Assembly (NCBI GenBank): GCA_003194525.1
Contig: NBIV01000147.1
Location: forward strand, 124,001-188,000
Direction: 5' to 3'
Source of the DNA: Gracilariopsis chorda
Lineage: Eukaryota; Rhodophyta; Florideophyceae; Gracilariales; Gracilariaceae
DNA length: 64,000 nt
Part shown: positions 11,801 through 22,295 of the stretch, piece by piece
Layout: each line of letters begins with the position of its first letter
Numbering within the stretch: the stretch's first letter is position 1
The notes under the pieces: model-generated
What the model was told of the DNA's origin: nothing
Database searches by the model: none
The model's input: only the letters and a program-made list of their open reading frames with translations
Made by a program: the position numbers and the translations under genes

Positions 11801-13657
11801 CTCATCAAATGTTTTCCAGTTATGAAAGCTTCAGACAGCGTACATGTGTGGAGCATATGAAGAAGGCCTGAAAGGACTTGGTGGTCCAAGTGCGCTATCA
11901 TACAAGGTCCTATGCTCAGAGATACGTGTGCGCTTGCAATTTGCACTACGTCGTGGTCTGAGCTCCACCACCTGAGCGGAACAGCTACCGAGCGGTATCC
12001 ACGTTCACGTAAGAGACCATCCAAGTGACGTGTTTCACAGAGGTTCGAAATGAATGCCACGTGGATACGTGCGCATTTGCGTTCGCTTCAGTATGACATC
12101 TGGCGAGTGCGACGCACATCTACGGCTTGCCTCGAGAACCCCTAAAGCTCTCGCGAGCAAAACAGAGACGCACATGATCCCAACGTCTTTACTAGAGCGT
12201 ATTCACATTGATCTTTCTCCCGCGAAGCCCCGAATGTGATAACTCTTGCATTGCATTTGTATTCAACTTGAAACACGTAATGCGTGCTCTCGGCGACCTA
12301 AATCGATGGGTAAAGCTATGCGGTGCTGGTGCGAAATCTCACGGGAGTTCTCGTGAATTGATCTCAACCAACAACTCTGTATTCTGTGCTATCCATTTCG
12401 TAAGACTAGAGTGCCTCCTCTGCCACCAGAATCGAAGGCAAACTTTGAAGCTCTATTTGGGCAACACTAAATACTTTCTACCTCAAGATAACTTTACCTT
12501 TCCTCTCTAGCATCCATGCTCATTTGTTTGGTAAGAACTATGCACATAACGTGTGGTTCTCGTTAGAAAAGCGCAGTCTGCTTCAACCGAAGTGTAAACA
12601 AACAGGGAAGAAATGAGGTTGTTAGTAACAATATTGTTACGAGGGGCCGAGCTGGGTGTCTTACGTGTGCGTTGGGCTTTTTGCATTTCTGTACAGTTCT
12701 GTCGTACCACGCAGGAGTGAATTGGGTACAACGGTACCAAGGATGCGATTGTAGAGACACGACAGAAGATTTCTGTGACAACACAAGCTAATTCGTACTA
12801 TAAATAGTTCCCTGATTCCACAACTCATCTTAAATCGCTGCGAGAGTAGTTCACCCTTCTTGAGAGGTTTCGCAACATGACGTTGGCATTGATTCAAGTC
12901 TAACGTTTTCTGTCCTTGTATCCCGCAGTTTCAGACACCAAAATGAAAGGAGTTAAAGACTGCATCTGTACTCACAAATCCTGTATTCTTGTTCGTGGGG
13001 TGTTGAATCAGTCTGAGGTAACTGACTGCGGCAATCTCACCATATAATAGTAGGGTACACGATCTCGGCTGACTTATATTCCTATGCTAATGTGGTGGTA
13101 GTACTTGTACGGATCAACAATCAATTCCCACCGCAGAGATAAGGTTAGAATAGCACAGTGTTACGAGAGCTCTTGACTATTCCGTAGTAACCCTATTCTC
13201 AAAATGAACTGTATCCCTCACGAGAAGCTATGATGGTTACCCAGATCAACACTTTCAGCGTAATGATCTTCGGCGGCGGACATTCCTCTCTGAAGCTATG
13301 GTTTCTTGAATCCGATACCCAGATTCTCTGACTAAGACAAGGTGAAGAATTATAGGAATAAAAGTTCCTTGGAGTAGTGTTTACTGCTCGCAAGTGCGAT
13401 CGCATTCCGACCTGCACAAACTCTTGGACACCCTGATGTAAGCTTCTGTCATACTTTCAAAACTAGCAGTGTGGCATAAACACAACTACAAGCTCTCTAT
13501 TCCGTATATAGAAGGGAAGATGTTTATGAAAACACGTCACTTGCGTCTAAGAAGGAACTACAAGAACCTAAGCACATCACAAATTCCCCTTCAAGTACTG
13601 ACGATTGGCATAGCTGTTTCTAGCTTAGAAAGCGGTTTGTAGTGTGCTGGGGGGAGT
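8826..13657. other. gene-poor region, no feature recognised
   Basis: About 4.8 kb with only short frames (under about 120 codons) on all six frames and no recognisable domain, RNA gene or repeat. Balanced base composition and dense stop codons argue against missed single-exon genes; multi-exon genes with small exons cannot be excluded. Confidence 0.5.
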
Positions 13658-13735
13658 GGCCGTGGCAGGACTCGATCCCGGCTTCACGGTCTTTTGTAAA
13701 AAGTACTCACGGTGCTTACCAGCTGAGCTACGGCC
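13658..13735 (-). tRNA. tRNA-like sequence, probably a tRNA pseudogene or SINE head
   Basis: On the minus strand the 78-nt segment opens with an A-box-like TAGCTCAGCTGGTA and closes with a B-box-like GGGATCGAGTCC, with near-complementary ends (GGCCGT and ACGGCC). The anticodon arm does not fold cleanly: ACCGTG occurs twice as a direct rather than inverted repeat, and the T stem has a mismatch. No anticodon can be assigned. A degenerate tRNA, an intron-containing tRNA or a tRNA-derived SINE are all possible. Confidence 0.35.
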
Positions 13736-15162
13736 TCTCATGCACTTGCCCAGGTCACATGGCTGGGGATGTTAAAGTACTGATAGCGTCATCGACGTGC
13801 AGCTTTCTGACACTACACGGTTGCTGAATGGAGAGGAGTACGATTTGAGTAACTTAAGCCGTCTGCAAATGCCTTTAGTGGCCATGGTCATGAAAGCAGT
13901 TTAAAACGCTCCTCCAACAACTGTGTGAACTGTGTGGATGTAACGTGCCGAGCGGAGTTCGAACTCTTGGTCTAGTCAGGTCTTTTTATCGCCATGGGTG
14001 GCATGGTTGTAGAGAACATATTTCAAAGAAATCACGAACTTGCATCGTGGAACATGTTCCTTATCGGGAGCTCTCACGAGAGCTGTGGAAACGTGTTTGT
14101 AAAATAGAGTTGTGTTTGAAGAAAAGGTACCTTGGTGTCTATCTGTACTACGAACATTCAAAAAGGGTCTTTCCGAACGATGAAATATATGTGTTTGTGT
14201 TGGATATCGTTGATTCGGAATGACTTTGTTGCGATGATGCCAAAGAAGTCAAAGAATTGCTCAATTTTGGACCTGGTTTGAACACTACAGACCTGGAGCA
14301 GACGATCTGTAATCCTAAAATGGCAAATAAAGTTCATGCAGTGGGGCGTTTCAGGAATCGAGCTGCTTCTTTGCAACTCGATACCAGCTCTTTTGGCGTC
14401 ATTGCCGATATACATAGCGCATTAGTATTGGTTAGATTATCAGAGAAGTGGAATTCGGCAATACTATTGTTATCCTCTCTCCGATTGTGGCTTGAAGGCT
14501 TCTCAAGAAAACCCCATAGCCTTCCTGCTTGAATAGTTATAGATAGGGGTTGTTTACCGTTTACGGCGAAAGCTGGGGTAAGCACTGCCTCGTCGAGGAC
14601 TCGGGAAGCTGCACGTCACAAACATCACCTTTCCTTAAACCCTCATCTTCTGACAACTTAGGGTAACAAGTTGAGAGTACTGCTGTTCGTCAAGATGGGT
14701 GTTGGAACTGTCCCCTTCAAACTATGCTATCCATAGGCAAGGTAACAGGCAAAGAAGACCTTGGAAGCTCCAAAGATGCTTCTGACTATCGGGTATTGTT
14801 TCCGGAGTCGAGTATTTATTCTGCCTCCTTCGGTGCCAATACCAGAGAAGAACTTCCTTCTTTGGATCCAATAGTTGAACTGTTATCTCGGGCAAGTGGC
14901 ACCTATGCCCCAGCCTTTGCCTGGCATAGCAGATTACTCCTTGAAATATAGTTTCCAATCGCACCTACATCTACATTGGTGCGTAGCCACCAACAAATGT
15001 CTATTCCCTTTACCGTCACCACCCCGAAGGGGTATTGCGATTGTTGAGGGGCCTTAAGGACATATAGCACGGCCATCTAATTTGCAGCTTGTAGGCTTGT
15101 AGATAGAATTGTCTCTCCCACACGAAACGGGATAGAAGCAATACTCTGTGTTTTACAACGTT
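13736..15162. other. no feature recognised
   Basis: Short frames only; the best (13945-14223 plus, 92 codons) has no recognisable domain. Confidence 0.45.
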
Positions 15163-15351
15163 TGTAATAGATTAACACCCGCTTAGCATTACGACCATTC
15201 CATATGATTACATACCACCGTACAAGTAGTATACGTACAAAGGTCACTGATGGAGTGACGCTCTGCTGTGTTCCAGTCATCGGCAGTGTGTCGATCCTGG
15301 TTCTATTAAAGATGTTCAGTACCAGTTTGCATCAGCCTTCATTATATTACA
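15163..15351 (-). mobile_element. MITE copy 1, 189 bp, with 5-bp target duplication
   Basis: Non-coding element with short inverted ends TGTAATA...TATTACA, flanked on both sides by ACGTT (15158-15162 and 15352-15356). It is the reverse-complement orientation of the copies at 17149 and 17774, with which it shares nearly its whole length. The matched flanking duplication defines the ends. Confidence 0.75.
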
Positions 15352-15597
15352 ACGTTCTTCTCCGCCTTCGTGCTCGAGACAAAATTAGATATTCATTGTT
15401 TGGTTATCAGAAAGGTAAGGCATTAGCTTATAAATGCCTTTTGGCAGAACGAACCGCCCAAAGGCAACATTTTGGATATAGAGAAATGCTTCTGGAGTGT
15501 AGGTGCTGATTGTACATACACTATATGTCATATAGATCGTGTGTAGTTGGAGAATGCGGGAGAGTCTTTTTGGCTAACATGCACTGAACAAAGATTC

Positions 15598-15620
15598 ACT
15601 TCTCTCTCTCTCTCTCTTTT
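15598..15620. repeat. (CT)n microsatellite
   Basis: Pure CT dinucleotide run just below the 3' end of the LINE-like fragment; on the minus strand it would lie 3' of that fragment. Confidence 0.8.
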
Positions 15621-15670
15621 ACGAGCCCGCATACATTAATTCCTCGTAGCGTGAAGCTGAAGGAGAGCTT

Positions 15671-15922
15671 TCAGTAAAAGCTTTCTCTTCTCAGGAAGGC
15701 CAAGAACTTCAGTGGCTCATGTCGGATCAACCGCTGTATATTTTCCTTACATTTTCTTGGGAGACCAGCTAACATCTCTCTACGGGCTGCATTTGTTCGA
15801 GGGCATCGGTACACAACGTGCTCACAGTCTTTCTTCACGTTCGTTCCCCAGTCACATCTCAAGGTTCTGTTTTCGAGAATCGTCGCCACATGATGTAGGG
15901 TGGAAACGTGTTTGGAGAACAT
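15671..15922 (-). pseudogene. LINE-like ORF2 C-terminal (RNase H/zinc-knuckle) fragment
   Basis: An 83-codon minus-strand frame contains LRCDWGTNVKKDCEH, then VVYRCPRTNAARREML. This is the C...C/W...EH...CP...R pattern seen at the C-terminus of many non-LTR retrotransposon polyproteins (after RNase H). Upstream frames (16084-16440 minus) are broken and not recognisable. It is probably a 5'-truncated LINE relic; a chance match is possible because only this short motif is visible. Confidence 0.4.
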
Positions 15923-17148
15923 GTAGAATTGTGCAAGCGTTACTTCAGCGTTTCTTACTCCTATACCGCAGCCTCAAACTACAAACCAGCAGCCATGCTA
16001 CACTCACTGGGCTACATATGATACGAAGAAAGCATTAGGTCCCGTAGGTGTTTTCAACCGCTGAAGCGTTTCGTTTCCGACGACTATCGTCTTCTTCTCT
16101 GCACCTCTTCATTCACCCTCTGGAGATCGTCGGTTAAGGGGCATACCACGAGAAGGCGCTTCGCATGTACCACAGTGGCCGCCATAGAAACCATTGACGA
16201 CGTCCCTTCGCCCAATCCTGATATCATCGGCGAGATCAGGCAAAAGAACCGGCGCGTAGCTTGCATCATCATCCGACCCAAGCGTAGTCCCCCGAGAAAG
16301 CGCTGGAAAACCCGCGTGCAGAGGCTCCTTTGGAGCTCTTCCTTCGAGGGAAAACATTCAGGGAAACGGTGATTGGATCTTCTTCTGACAACAGGCTCGT
16401 GACCGACTGCGTACGTGCAGTTAGACCGGGGCCTTTTCAAGACTTTCCAGCCTGGTCCACGACCGGCAAGCTGACGATCGCCTGGATGAGTTTAACGAGC
16501 TCCCGGGTCACACATACTCACTTGCAGTGTATGCAAAGCATCATGCATGATACAAAGTGAACGAACTTCGTTGAGCTTGTATCAGGCCGGTAACCAGCAA
16601 CGTTGAACGAAGAGAGAGTTGACTGGTTGCTGGTCACACGGGTGCGAATGTGTTTACTCATGTTTTTGGGGAAATCCATTTCGGAGCGTCGTGCTGATCA
16701 GGGTTTAAAATTGTGTGCCTGTTTGCTCAGCAATTCACAAGAGGCAGGTGCTGTGGGGGCGCTTTGCCACGGATTGCGATACTCATATGACAATAGAAAA
16801 GTGCCGAAGCAGTGCAGAATGGGCATAGTGGTTGTAAGAACAGAAGGCAGAAGGTTGATGAAGATGTGATTTATTACTTTTGTCCTACAGTTTCGGTCCG
16901 AACTAGACAACTTCAAAGCGCAGCGATGAGCAGGCTTGTCAGCGAATAGTGGTCACGCAGCCCAAAACAGGTACTGGGCCTTGGAGATGAAAATTTCATA
17001 AGCCGTTGAGTGCTCTGCCAGGCTGCGTGGCACCCGCCTCCCTGGTAGCCTTTTTGGCAGATGGCTGAGGCCAGGACTCATATGGCCGAGAGAAAGTAAT
17101 GATATTGTGAACATTTATCACTTGGGTGAAGCATCTCTAGAAGGTAGC
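15923..17148. other. no feature recognised
   Basis: Could include decayed upstream parts of the LINE-like relic, but no motif was found. Confidence 0.4.
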
Positions 17149-17337
17149 TGTAATATAATGAAGGCTGATGCAAACTGGTACTGAATATCTTTAACAGAAC
17201 CAGGATCGACACATTGCCGATGACTGGAACAAAGCAGAGCGTCACTCCATCAGTGACCTCTGTACTTATACTACTTGTACGGTGGTATGTAATCATATGG
17301 AATGGTGGTAATGCTAAGCGGGTGTTATTCTATTACA
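17149..17337 (+). mobile_element. MITE copy 2, 189 bp
   Basis: Nearly identical to copy 3 and to the reverse complement of copy 1. Ends TGTAATA (17149) and TATTACA (17337). Its own two flanks do not match each other; its left flank GTAGC instead matches the right flank of copy 3. Confidence 0.75.
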
Positions 17338-17773
17338 TTCACCCCATTCCTAGAATCGATGTCCGCATCGATTCGACATTCTAGAACCACTTCCCTTTTC
17401 ATACCGTTTTGCCATTAGGTCTTACATCAGACACTTGAATTTCTAAGTGCCAAACTTCACTACTCATTAGCGTTTTCAAAACGAGATTCGAAGGTACCCT
17501 GCGTAACAGCGAGTTATAATTCTTCAGTATCACAAGTCGTTCCTCACACTTCCACCGAATCCTAGCGGTCAAAAGTGGAGTTCAGGTTCTTCCGTTTCAG
17601 CGCCTCTGACCTACACTAGGTTCTTGCGCAATTAGCACACTGTCTCTCACAGGTTTGCCTTATACAACGGACTATGCTCTGCAACGACGGCTTCAATGAT
17701 ACTCGGTTTTCCGTTCTTTCTTAGCGTAACTGGACGATTCAAGCGGCATGAATCGACCGTAGATGCTACCATA

Positions 17774-17965
17774 TGTAATATAAGGAAGGCTGATGCAAAC
17801 TGGTACTGAACATGTTTAACAGAACCAGGATCGACACATTGCCGATGACTGGAACAAAGCAGAGCGTCACTCCATCAGTGACCTCTGTACTTAACCTACA
17901 TGTACGGTGGTATGTAATCATATGGAATGGTGGTCGTAATGCTAAGCGGGTGTTATTGTATTACA
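17774..17965 (+). mobile_element. MITE copy 3, 192 bp
   Basis: Direct-orientation sibling of copy 2. Differs from it by a few substitutions and a 3-nt insertion near the right end. Right flank is GTAGC. Confidence 0.75.
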
Positions 17966-18867
17966 GTAGCAGGTTGTGTTTTTATTTTCACGTGGCACTT
18001 GGTAGTAGTACCAAGTTGGTACTTGTACAAATTGGTACTACATGCTCATCTGACTTGACTGATAGTGGAGAAAGGGGGGGGGGGGGATGAGCAGATGGGA
18101 GGACGTTCAGAAATGGAGCTCATGGTAGAAACCATGTTGAAGATAAATGGAGGGGTGGCACGCTGCTGGAGTAAAGGCAAGCATGAAGATGTGCAGCGTG
18201 GTGAGCGTTGGAAAGTGGCGCTCCCAATAGCAAAGTAGGTAGAAGGCGCTAATGGAGAGGCACAACTCGCACAAAAATAGCAAACAAGCAACAAGGCTTT
18301 TGTTGATGGAGTGTACACGAAGGTACTTTCTGCGCGCAAAGCGTCTCGAGACGGTAGATTGCTGTAAAGGAAAACGGGGCCGACGGAGGTGTGAAACAGA
18401 GGCAATCGCTGTTGGGAAGGCACGTGAAGCACAGTTTGCAAGGCGTCGGAAGGTGCGCGGAGCAGCTCCGTTGTGTTTTGACAAAGAGTTGCTCTTTTCT
18501 GCGTGGGGTGTCAGTCGATAATGGAATGTGTATATATTGTTACAGTTGGGCATGGAATTGTCATATTGCAGCTTTGTAAAGATACAGAAGGCTTCATCGT
18601 GGACGCGCGTGTAGATACTCGATACGCGGCGCGTGGCTTAAGCAGCAAGAAAAGAAATAGAAACGAAAAAGAAAAAGAAAAAAAGGATGGTTTCGAGAGC
18701 AAGCGCCAAAAAAAAAAAAGACGCGTATCGCTTTGGTAAAAAGTGCAGCCATTCGCATGGTAGACTGGCATGGTGCATGATGCAACAAAAAGAAAAGACA
18801 CGCCTCTCGTGATTGCATGGTTCGCGTGTGCTCGGGGGCGTTGGGGGCGGTTTCGGTGCAGTGTTGT
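17966..18867. other. transition into the GC-rich block; poly-G run
   Basis: No gene recognised. It contains a 13-G run at about 18074-18086 and an A/G-rich tract at about 18648-18720. Open frames here follow composition bias. Confidence 0.45.
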
Positions 18868-19875
18868 TTATTGACGGCGGGGTGGAGAAAGATGGGTAGT
18901 GTGAGATGTGTTGATTTTGGAACGGCGGGAGCATTGTTGCGGATGATGATGAGGCAAATGAGCAAGCGGTTTCAACAAGTCCATCAACAGTTCATAAGGC
19001 GGCAGTTGATGCGGTTGCAAGCTCCTGACAGTGCGCAGAAAGGGCTGAAAGTGGGGCAGATGCTCGCAAATGCGTTTGACAGACATGCGCCTCTTGATGG
19101 TTCGACAGCGGTGCCAATCGTGCTCAGAAAGCCACGGCAGCTGATTGGTGAAGAGGTGCAGCAGGGTGTACGCCAGGCTCTCCAAGTCGTCTCTGGGCCT
19201 CGGCGAATGACCGCGGCGCACGTGCATGGAGGCGTACACGGGTGTGCCGGCGTAGTTGGAGTTGCGCGGCGGCGGCTTGAGGTTGGCGCCGTCGTCGAGC
19301 AGCTTGTAGGCGAGCCCAAAGTCGATGAGGTACAGTTGGGTGACGTTGGCACTGCCGTGCGGGAAGAGTAGGTTGGACGGCTTGACGTCGCGGTGAACGT
19401 AGCCCGCGTGGTGCACGATGCTGAGCAGGTAGATGACGCGAAGGCCGATTTGGACGATTTGGGCGTTTGTAAAGGGCTGGGCGTAGGAGAGCATCATGGC
19501 GTGGACGGAGGGCCCCATGAGGTCCATGGCGAGGAAGGCGACGGAGGCGGAGGCGGAGGCGGAGGCGGAGAAGGCATGCACAGTGGGGAAGGCATGGCGC
19601 TGGCGAGCGCGTTGGGTGACGAGCGCGAGGTGTACGTAGGCGATGTACTCGTTGAGCAGCGACGAGTTGCGCGCGCGCGAGTGGTCCACCTTGAGGGCGA
19701 CCAGGCGCTTGAGCGTGCGGTCGTACGCGGCGTACACGGTTCCGAAGGCGCCGGCGCCGAGGCGGTGCGCGATGCGCCAGTTGCGCTGGAAGAGCGAGCC
19801 GGGCGCGAGCGCGTCGGCGGGGCGGGGGCGGGGGCGGGGGCGGGGGCGGGCGGGAGGGCGGTGGGTGGCGGTCAT
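18868..19875 (-). CDS. casein kinase 1-like protein kinase, 335 aa
   Basis: Ser/Thr protein kinase. Visible motifs: glycine loop GAGAFGTV at 40-47, ATP-binding Lys62 in VALKVD, catalytic HRDVKPSN at 161-168 (Asp163, Lys165, Asn168) and DFG at 185-187. The segment GTPVYAS...RDDLESLAY (about 210-236) is typical of the CK1/TTBK group, which lacks the usual APE motif. CK1 kinases are soluble, constitutively active regulators; the target is unknown. Low-complexity insertions are encoded by repeats: an (RP)n run near residues 10-19 and an (AS)n run near 102-112 inside the N-lobe. The C-terminal tail is short and His/Pro-rich. The ATG at 19875 is chosen over ATG 19902 because a TATA-like element lies between them. 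No intron. Confidence 0.85.
   Translation of the reverse strand: MTATHRPPARPRPRPRPRPADALAPGSLFQRNWRIAHRLGAGAFGTVYAAYDRTLKRLVALKVDHSRARNSSLLNEYIAYVHLALVTQRARQRHAFPTVHAFSASASASASVAFLAMDLMGPSVHAMMLSYAQPFTNAQIVQIGLRVIYLLSIVHHAGYVHRDVKPSNLLFPHGSANVTQLYLIDFGLAYKLLDDGANLKPPPRNSNYAGTPVYASMHVRRGHSPRPRDDLESLAYTLLHLFTNQLPWLSEHDWHRCRTIKRRMSVKRICEHLPHFQPFLRTVRSLQPHQLPPYELLMDLLKPLAHLPHHHPQQCSRRSKINTSHTTHLSPPRRQ
19533..19570. repeat. (GGCGGA)n hexamer repeat inside the kinase gene
   Basis: About six tandem hexamers encode the alternating Ala/Ser stretch on the minus strand, in the kinase N-lobe just before the hinge. Copy number could vary without a frameshift. Confidence 0.8.
19815..19852. repeat. (GGGGCG)n G-rich repeat inside the kinase gene
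   Basis: At least five runs of four or five Gs separated by single C on the plus strand (template for the minus-strand gene). It encodes Arg-Pro repeats and has clear potential to form G-quadruplexes. Confidence 0.8.
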
Positions 19876-19902
19876 TAAAATGTTTGGGACTTTTGGGTAC
19901 AA

Positions 19903-19913
19903 GAATATATAAT
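19903..19913 (-). promoter_or_regulatory. TATA-like element of the kinase gene
   Basis: ATTATATATTC on the minus strand, about 30 nt upstream of ATG 19875, in a GC-rich setting where such a run is unlikely by chance. If used, the 5' leader is very short. Confidence 0.45.
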
Positions 19914-20401
19914 GTTTTCAATGTTTTGGTGTGCTTTTGGTGGGGCGTACAGTGGCGTTGGTGGGGGGGGGGAGGGGGGGCGCGCGCATAAATAAATGGG
20001 CAGCGACACGGTGCAAACGGCGGCGCCGTTTTGAGGCGGGGCGGAGCGAAGAGGTGGCGACGCGCGAAAAAGGGGCCGTGTGGGGGGCACAAATTCACAC
20101 AAAGCGCGCAAACAAAAAGCAGAACGGAGTGCGACGTGAAATTGACAGACGGCCGTTGCGCAACGTTTTTTTGTTTTTTTTTTGGTATACGGCGATGAGG
20201 TTATACACATTGGGGCGGCGCATACAGGGCGCTGACGTATGTAGTATGTAATAACGGGCGGCGGCGAGAGGGGAGGCGGTCAAAGCGGGTGGATAAGCAA
20301 CTGGTGTAGGGGTTTTTTAGCATTTCAAAGGTGTAGAGTAGGAACAGTAAAGCTAGCACCAAGTAGTAAACAAGGTACACGTATGTAATGGAGGTAGTGC
20401 G
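19914..20401. other. intergenic, GC-rich, no gene seen
   Basis: Contains G-runs at about 19970-19980 and a T-run near 20166-20181. No domain in any frame. Confidence 0.45.
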
Positions 20402-20617
20402 CTACGAGTAGCAGCGTAGCGTGTAAAGCGCTTGCGGATGCGCGCAGCGGTCGCTGTAGTACACTGTAAGTCTTTTTTTTTTTTTCTGTGCGGCGCTTGG
20501 GCGCGCTTGTGTAAGCGATTGCGCGCGCTCCTTTTTCGCTTTTTCGGCCAGAAGCTTGCGCACCGTTTCGGGTAGTTGCAAGTAGAAGAGACCCTCTTCT
20601 ATTACGGGGCGCGCCAT
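20402..20617 (-). CDS. possible small protein, 71 aa
   Basis: The frame from ATG 20617 encodes a 71-residue protein with an acidic/hydrophobic start (PVIEEGLFYLQLPETVRKLL), then a Lys/Ala-rich, probably helical stretch and a basic tail. The frame continues upstream to 20959 with a composition-driven, Ala/Arg/Cys-rich sequence that looks non-coding. No family is recognised. Evidence is only the ordinary-looking composition compared with its surroundings. Confidence 0.25.
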   Translation of the reverse strand: MARPVIEEGLFYLQLPETVRKLLAEKAKKERAQSLTQARPSAAQKKKKRLTVYYSDRCAHPQALYTLRCYS

Positions 20618-20971
20618 CGGAGAGATGCTCTCATTTTGCGGTGCGGAAAGCTCCGCGGGCGGAGACTCGCGCCGCTGAAGGTACAGCCAGCACAACACGG
20701 ACAGCGTCTCGCGACTGCGCCACCGCGCACACAACACGCAAAACAGCACAACAACAGAGCTGCGCTTCGGCGCTGAATTTGCGGCGCACGCCGCAGCGTC
20801 CGCGCAGGACGGCACGTGACTGACGCTGTTTACAGCGCGCGCGCAGTGTATGCGGAATACAGCGCGCGGCGCGCGAGCACGACACGCGCAGTGAGTGGCG
20901 CCCCCCCCCCGCCACCTGCCTGCTGGCAGCGCATCATGGCTCTCATGGCGCAGCGCCACATTGTATTACCG

Positions 20972-21060
20972 CTCTTTGTTCACAAACACACACACTTGTA
21001 TCCTACGTGAAAAAAGCATTGTGCCACTCTTTGTTTACAAACACACACTTATCCTACATG
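20972..21060. repeat. imperfect direct repeat, two ~36-bp units
   Basis: CTCTTTGTT(C/T)ACAAACACAC followed by ...TATCCTAC(G/A)TG occurs at 20972-21009 and again at 21027-21060. No coding potential. It may be a duplicated upstream or downstream element of the neighbouring minus-strand genes. Confidence 0.65.
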
Positions 21061-21171
21061 GTAGCAGAAGTAGAGGAAAAAAAAAAAAGCTTGCAAAACG
21101 GATGCAAACTGGGGCGCGTTCGCGCTTCCATTCACTCGCTCACTCACACACACACGCGCAGTCCAACAGCG

Positions 21172-21639
21172 CTAGTGCACACGGTTGTAGCGCGCCAGAC
21201 GCTCCTTCCTCACATCGCCCACCATGCGTCGGTACGTCGGCGCCACGCTCGGCTTGACCAGCCCGCGCGTGACCACCAGCGCCAGCTTGGCCACCAGTCG
21301 TCGCAGCGCGGTGAGGTTGCCCAGCACGGGGTCCATGTTGTCGCCGATCTGTCCGGGCTTGAGCACCAGGCACGTGCGCACAATGATGGTCAGCTTCACC
21401 AGGATGGAGCGCGACGAGACGGCGCCGGAGCAGTCCGACGCGCTGAAGGCGGGGCACTCGGCCGGCGCCGCGCCCAGCGACGACGCGTAGCTGCACGCGC
21501 ACTTGACGTCGGAGAGCACCGACGTGGCGGAGCACGTCGGGTTGAACACGATCAGCGTGGAGCCGGAGGCGGCCGCCGCGCTCAGCAGCAGCACCACCAC
21601 CAGCGCGCGCAGGGAGCTCATACACGAAGCACGCATCAT
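21172..21639 (-). CDS. small secreted protein, 155 aa
   Basis: Not assignable to a family. From ATG 21639 it opens with a signal peptide: basic start, a run of Leu/Val/Ala at about residues 11-19, and an Ala-Ala-Ser-Gly cleavage region near 22-24. Five or six Cys follow within residues 30-65 (C-ACSYASS...CPAFSASDC pattern), then a Cys-poor helical region with many Leu/Val and a basic C-terminus. The frame also runs upstream to 21852, but that part is low complexity, and the TATA-like element at 21761 argues for the later start. It sits between the kinase and the secreted FAD oxidase, all on the minus strand but widely spaced, so each likely has its own promoter. Confidence 0.6.
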   Translation of the reverse strand: MMRASCMSSLRALVVVLLLSAAAASGSTLIVFNPTCSATSVLSDVKCACSYASSLGAAPAECPAFSASDCSGAVSSRSILVKLTIIVRTCLVLKPGQIGDNMDPVLGNLTALRRLVAKLALVVTRGLVKPSVAPTYRRMVGDVRKERLARYNRVH

Positions 21640-21760
21640 CTTTTTGTGAGCAGAGAGTTGGGAGAAGCTTGGAGTGGGGGGGGGGGGGTGTGTGTGCAGA
21701 GGTGCGGGAGGGGAGGCGTCGATGGCGGGGACACTGCAGCCGATGAGCAACGAGCGCGCC

Positions 21761-21770
21761 CTTTTATGCG
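21761..21770 (-). promoter_or_regulatory. TATA-like element of the small secreted protein gene
   Basis: CGCATAAAAG on the minus strand, about 120 nt upstream of ATG 21639. Confidence 0.35.
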
Positions 21771-21971
21771 CCGCAGCAGCGATGGCGGTGCGCAGTGTGT
21801 GGAGGGTGCCGCATCTCCATGCGCGAGCGGAATATTGCGGAGTGCGCAGCAAATCACAGCTGAGGTGTCATTCATTTGGCGCGGCGCTGCGACTTGCCCA
21901 AATTCGGCGCCATGGATGAGAGAAGAGGAGCAAACGGGGGAACAAAAAAAAGGCACCCGCGTGCATATATT

Positions 21972-22010
21972 TGCGCCAGCGCCAGCGCCAGCGCCAGCGC
22001 CAGCGCCACG
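21972..22010. repeat. (GCGCCA)n hexamer array
   Basis: About six tandem hexamers, noncoding; the third hexamer array of this GC-rich block. Confidence 0.8.
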
Positions 22011-22295
22011 CGCGCATCGCAGCGCAAATTCGGCGCGCGCAAAGCAACAAAACCAAAAAGAAAAAAAGAAAACCAAAAAAAAGAAAACGCTCTCAAGCGG
22101 CTATTTTTGTGCGTGCGCATGCGCGCCGCCGCGCTGGAAAAAAATGCGCCCGCCCGACGCCGACAGTCGCCACCGCGTGGCGCCGACAAACAGCCGTAAA
22201 GTTTACACCCCACACCTGGCGCTGTCATCCGCGCCGGCAACACAGCACCGCGCTGCAAACGCTCACCACCCCCTTTTTCTACAAGCCGCGCAAAG

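Larger units (their letters stand above)
17149..17965. mobile_element. composite unit: two direct MITE copies with 436 bp between
   Basis: The two direct copies (17149-17337, 17774-17965) enclose 436 bp of other DNA. The whole 817-bp unit is flanked by GTAGC at 17144-17148 and 17966-17970, the same 5-bp length as the duplication around solitary copy 1. The inner flanks do not match. The simplest reading is that the pair moved together, using the outermost ends. Confidence 0.6.
21640..22295. other. intergenic with simple repeats
   Basis: Holds a 13-G run followed by (TG)n at about 21676-21695, a (GCGCCA)n array and an A-rich tract at about 22050-22085. Long plus-strand frames spanning this region are artefacts of the repeats. 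Confidence 0.5.

Noticed and set aside
19124-20098. Second long minus-strand frame overlapping the kinase
   Set aside because: Pro/Arg/Ala-rich translation of GC-rich repeats in another frame; the kinase frame has clear motifs.
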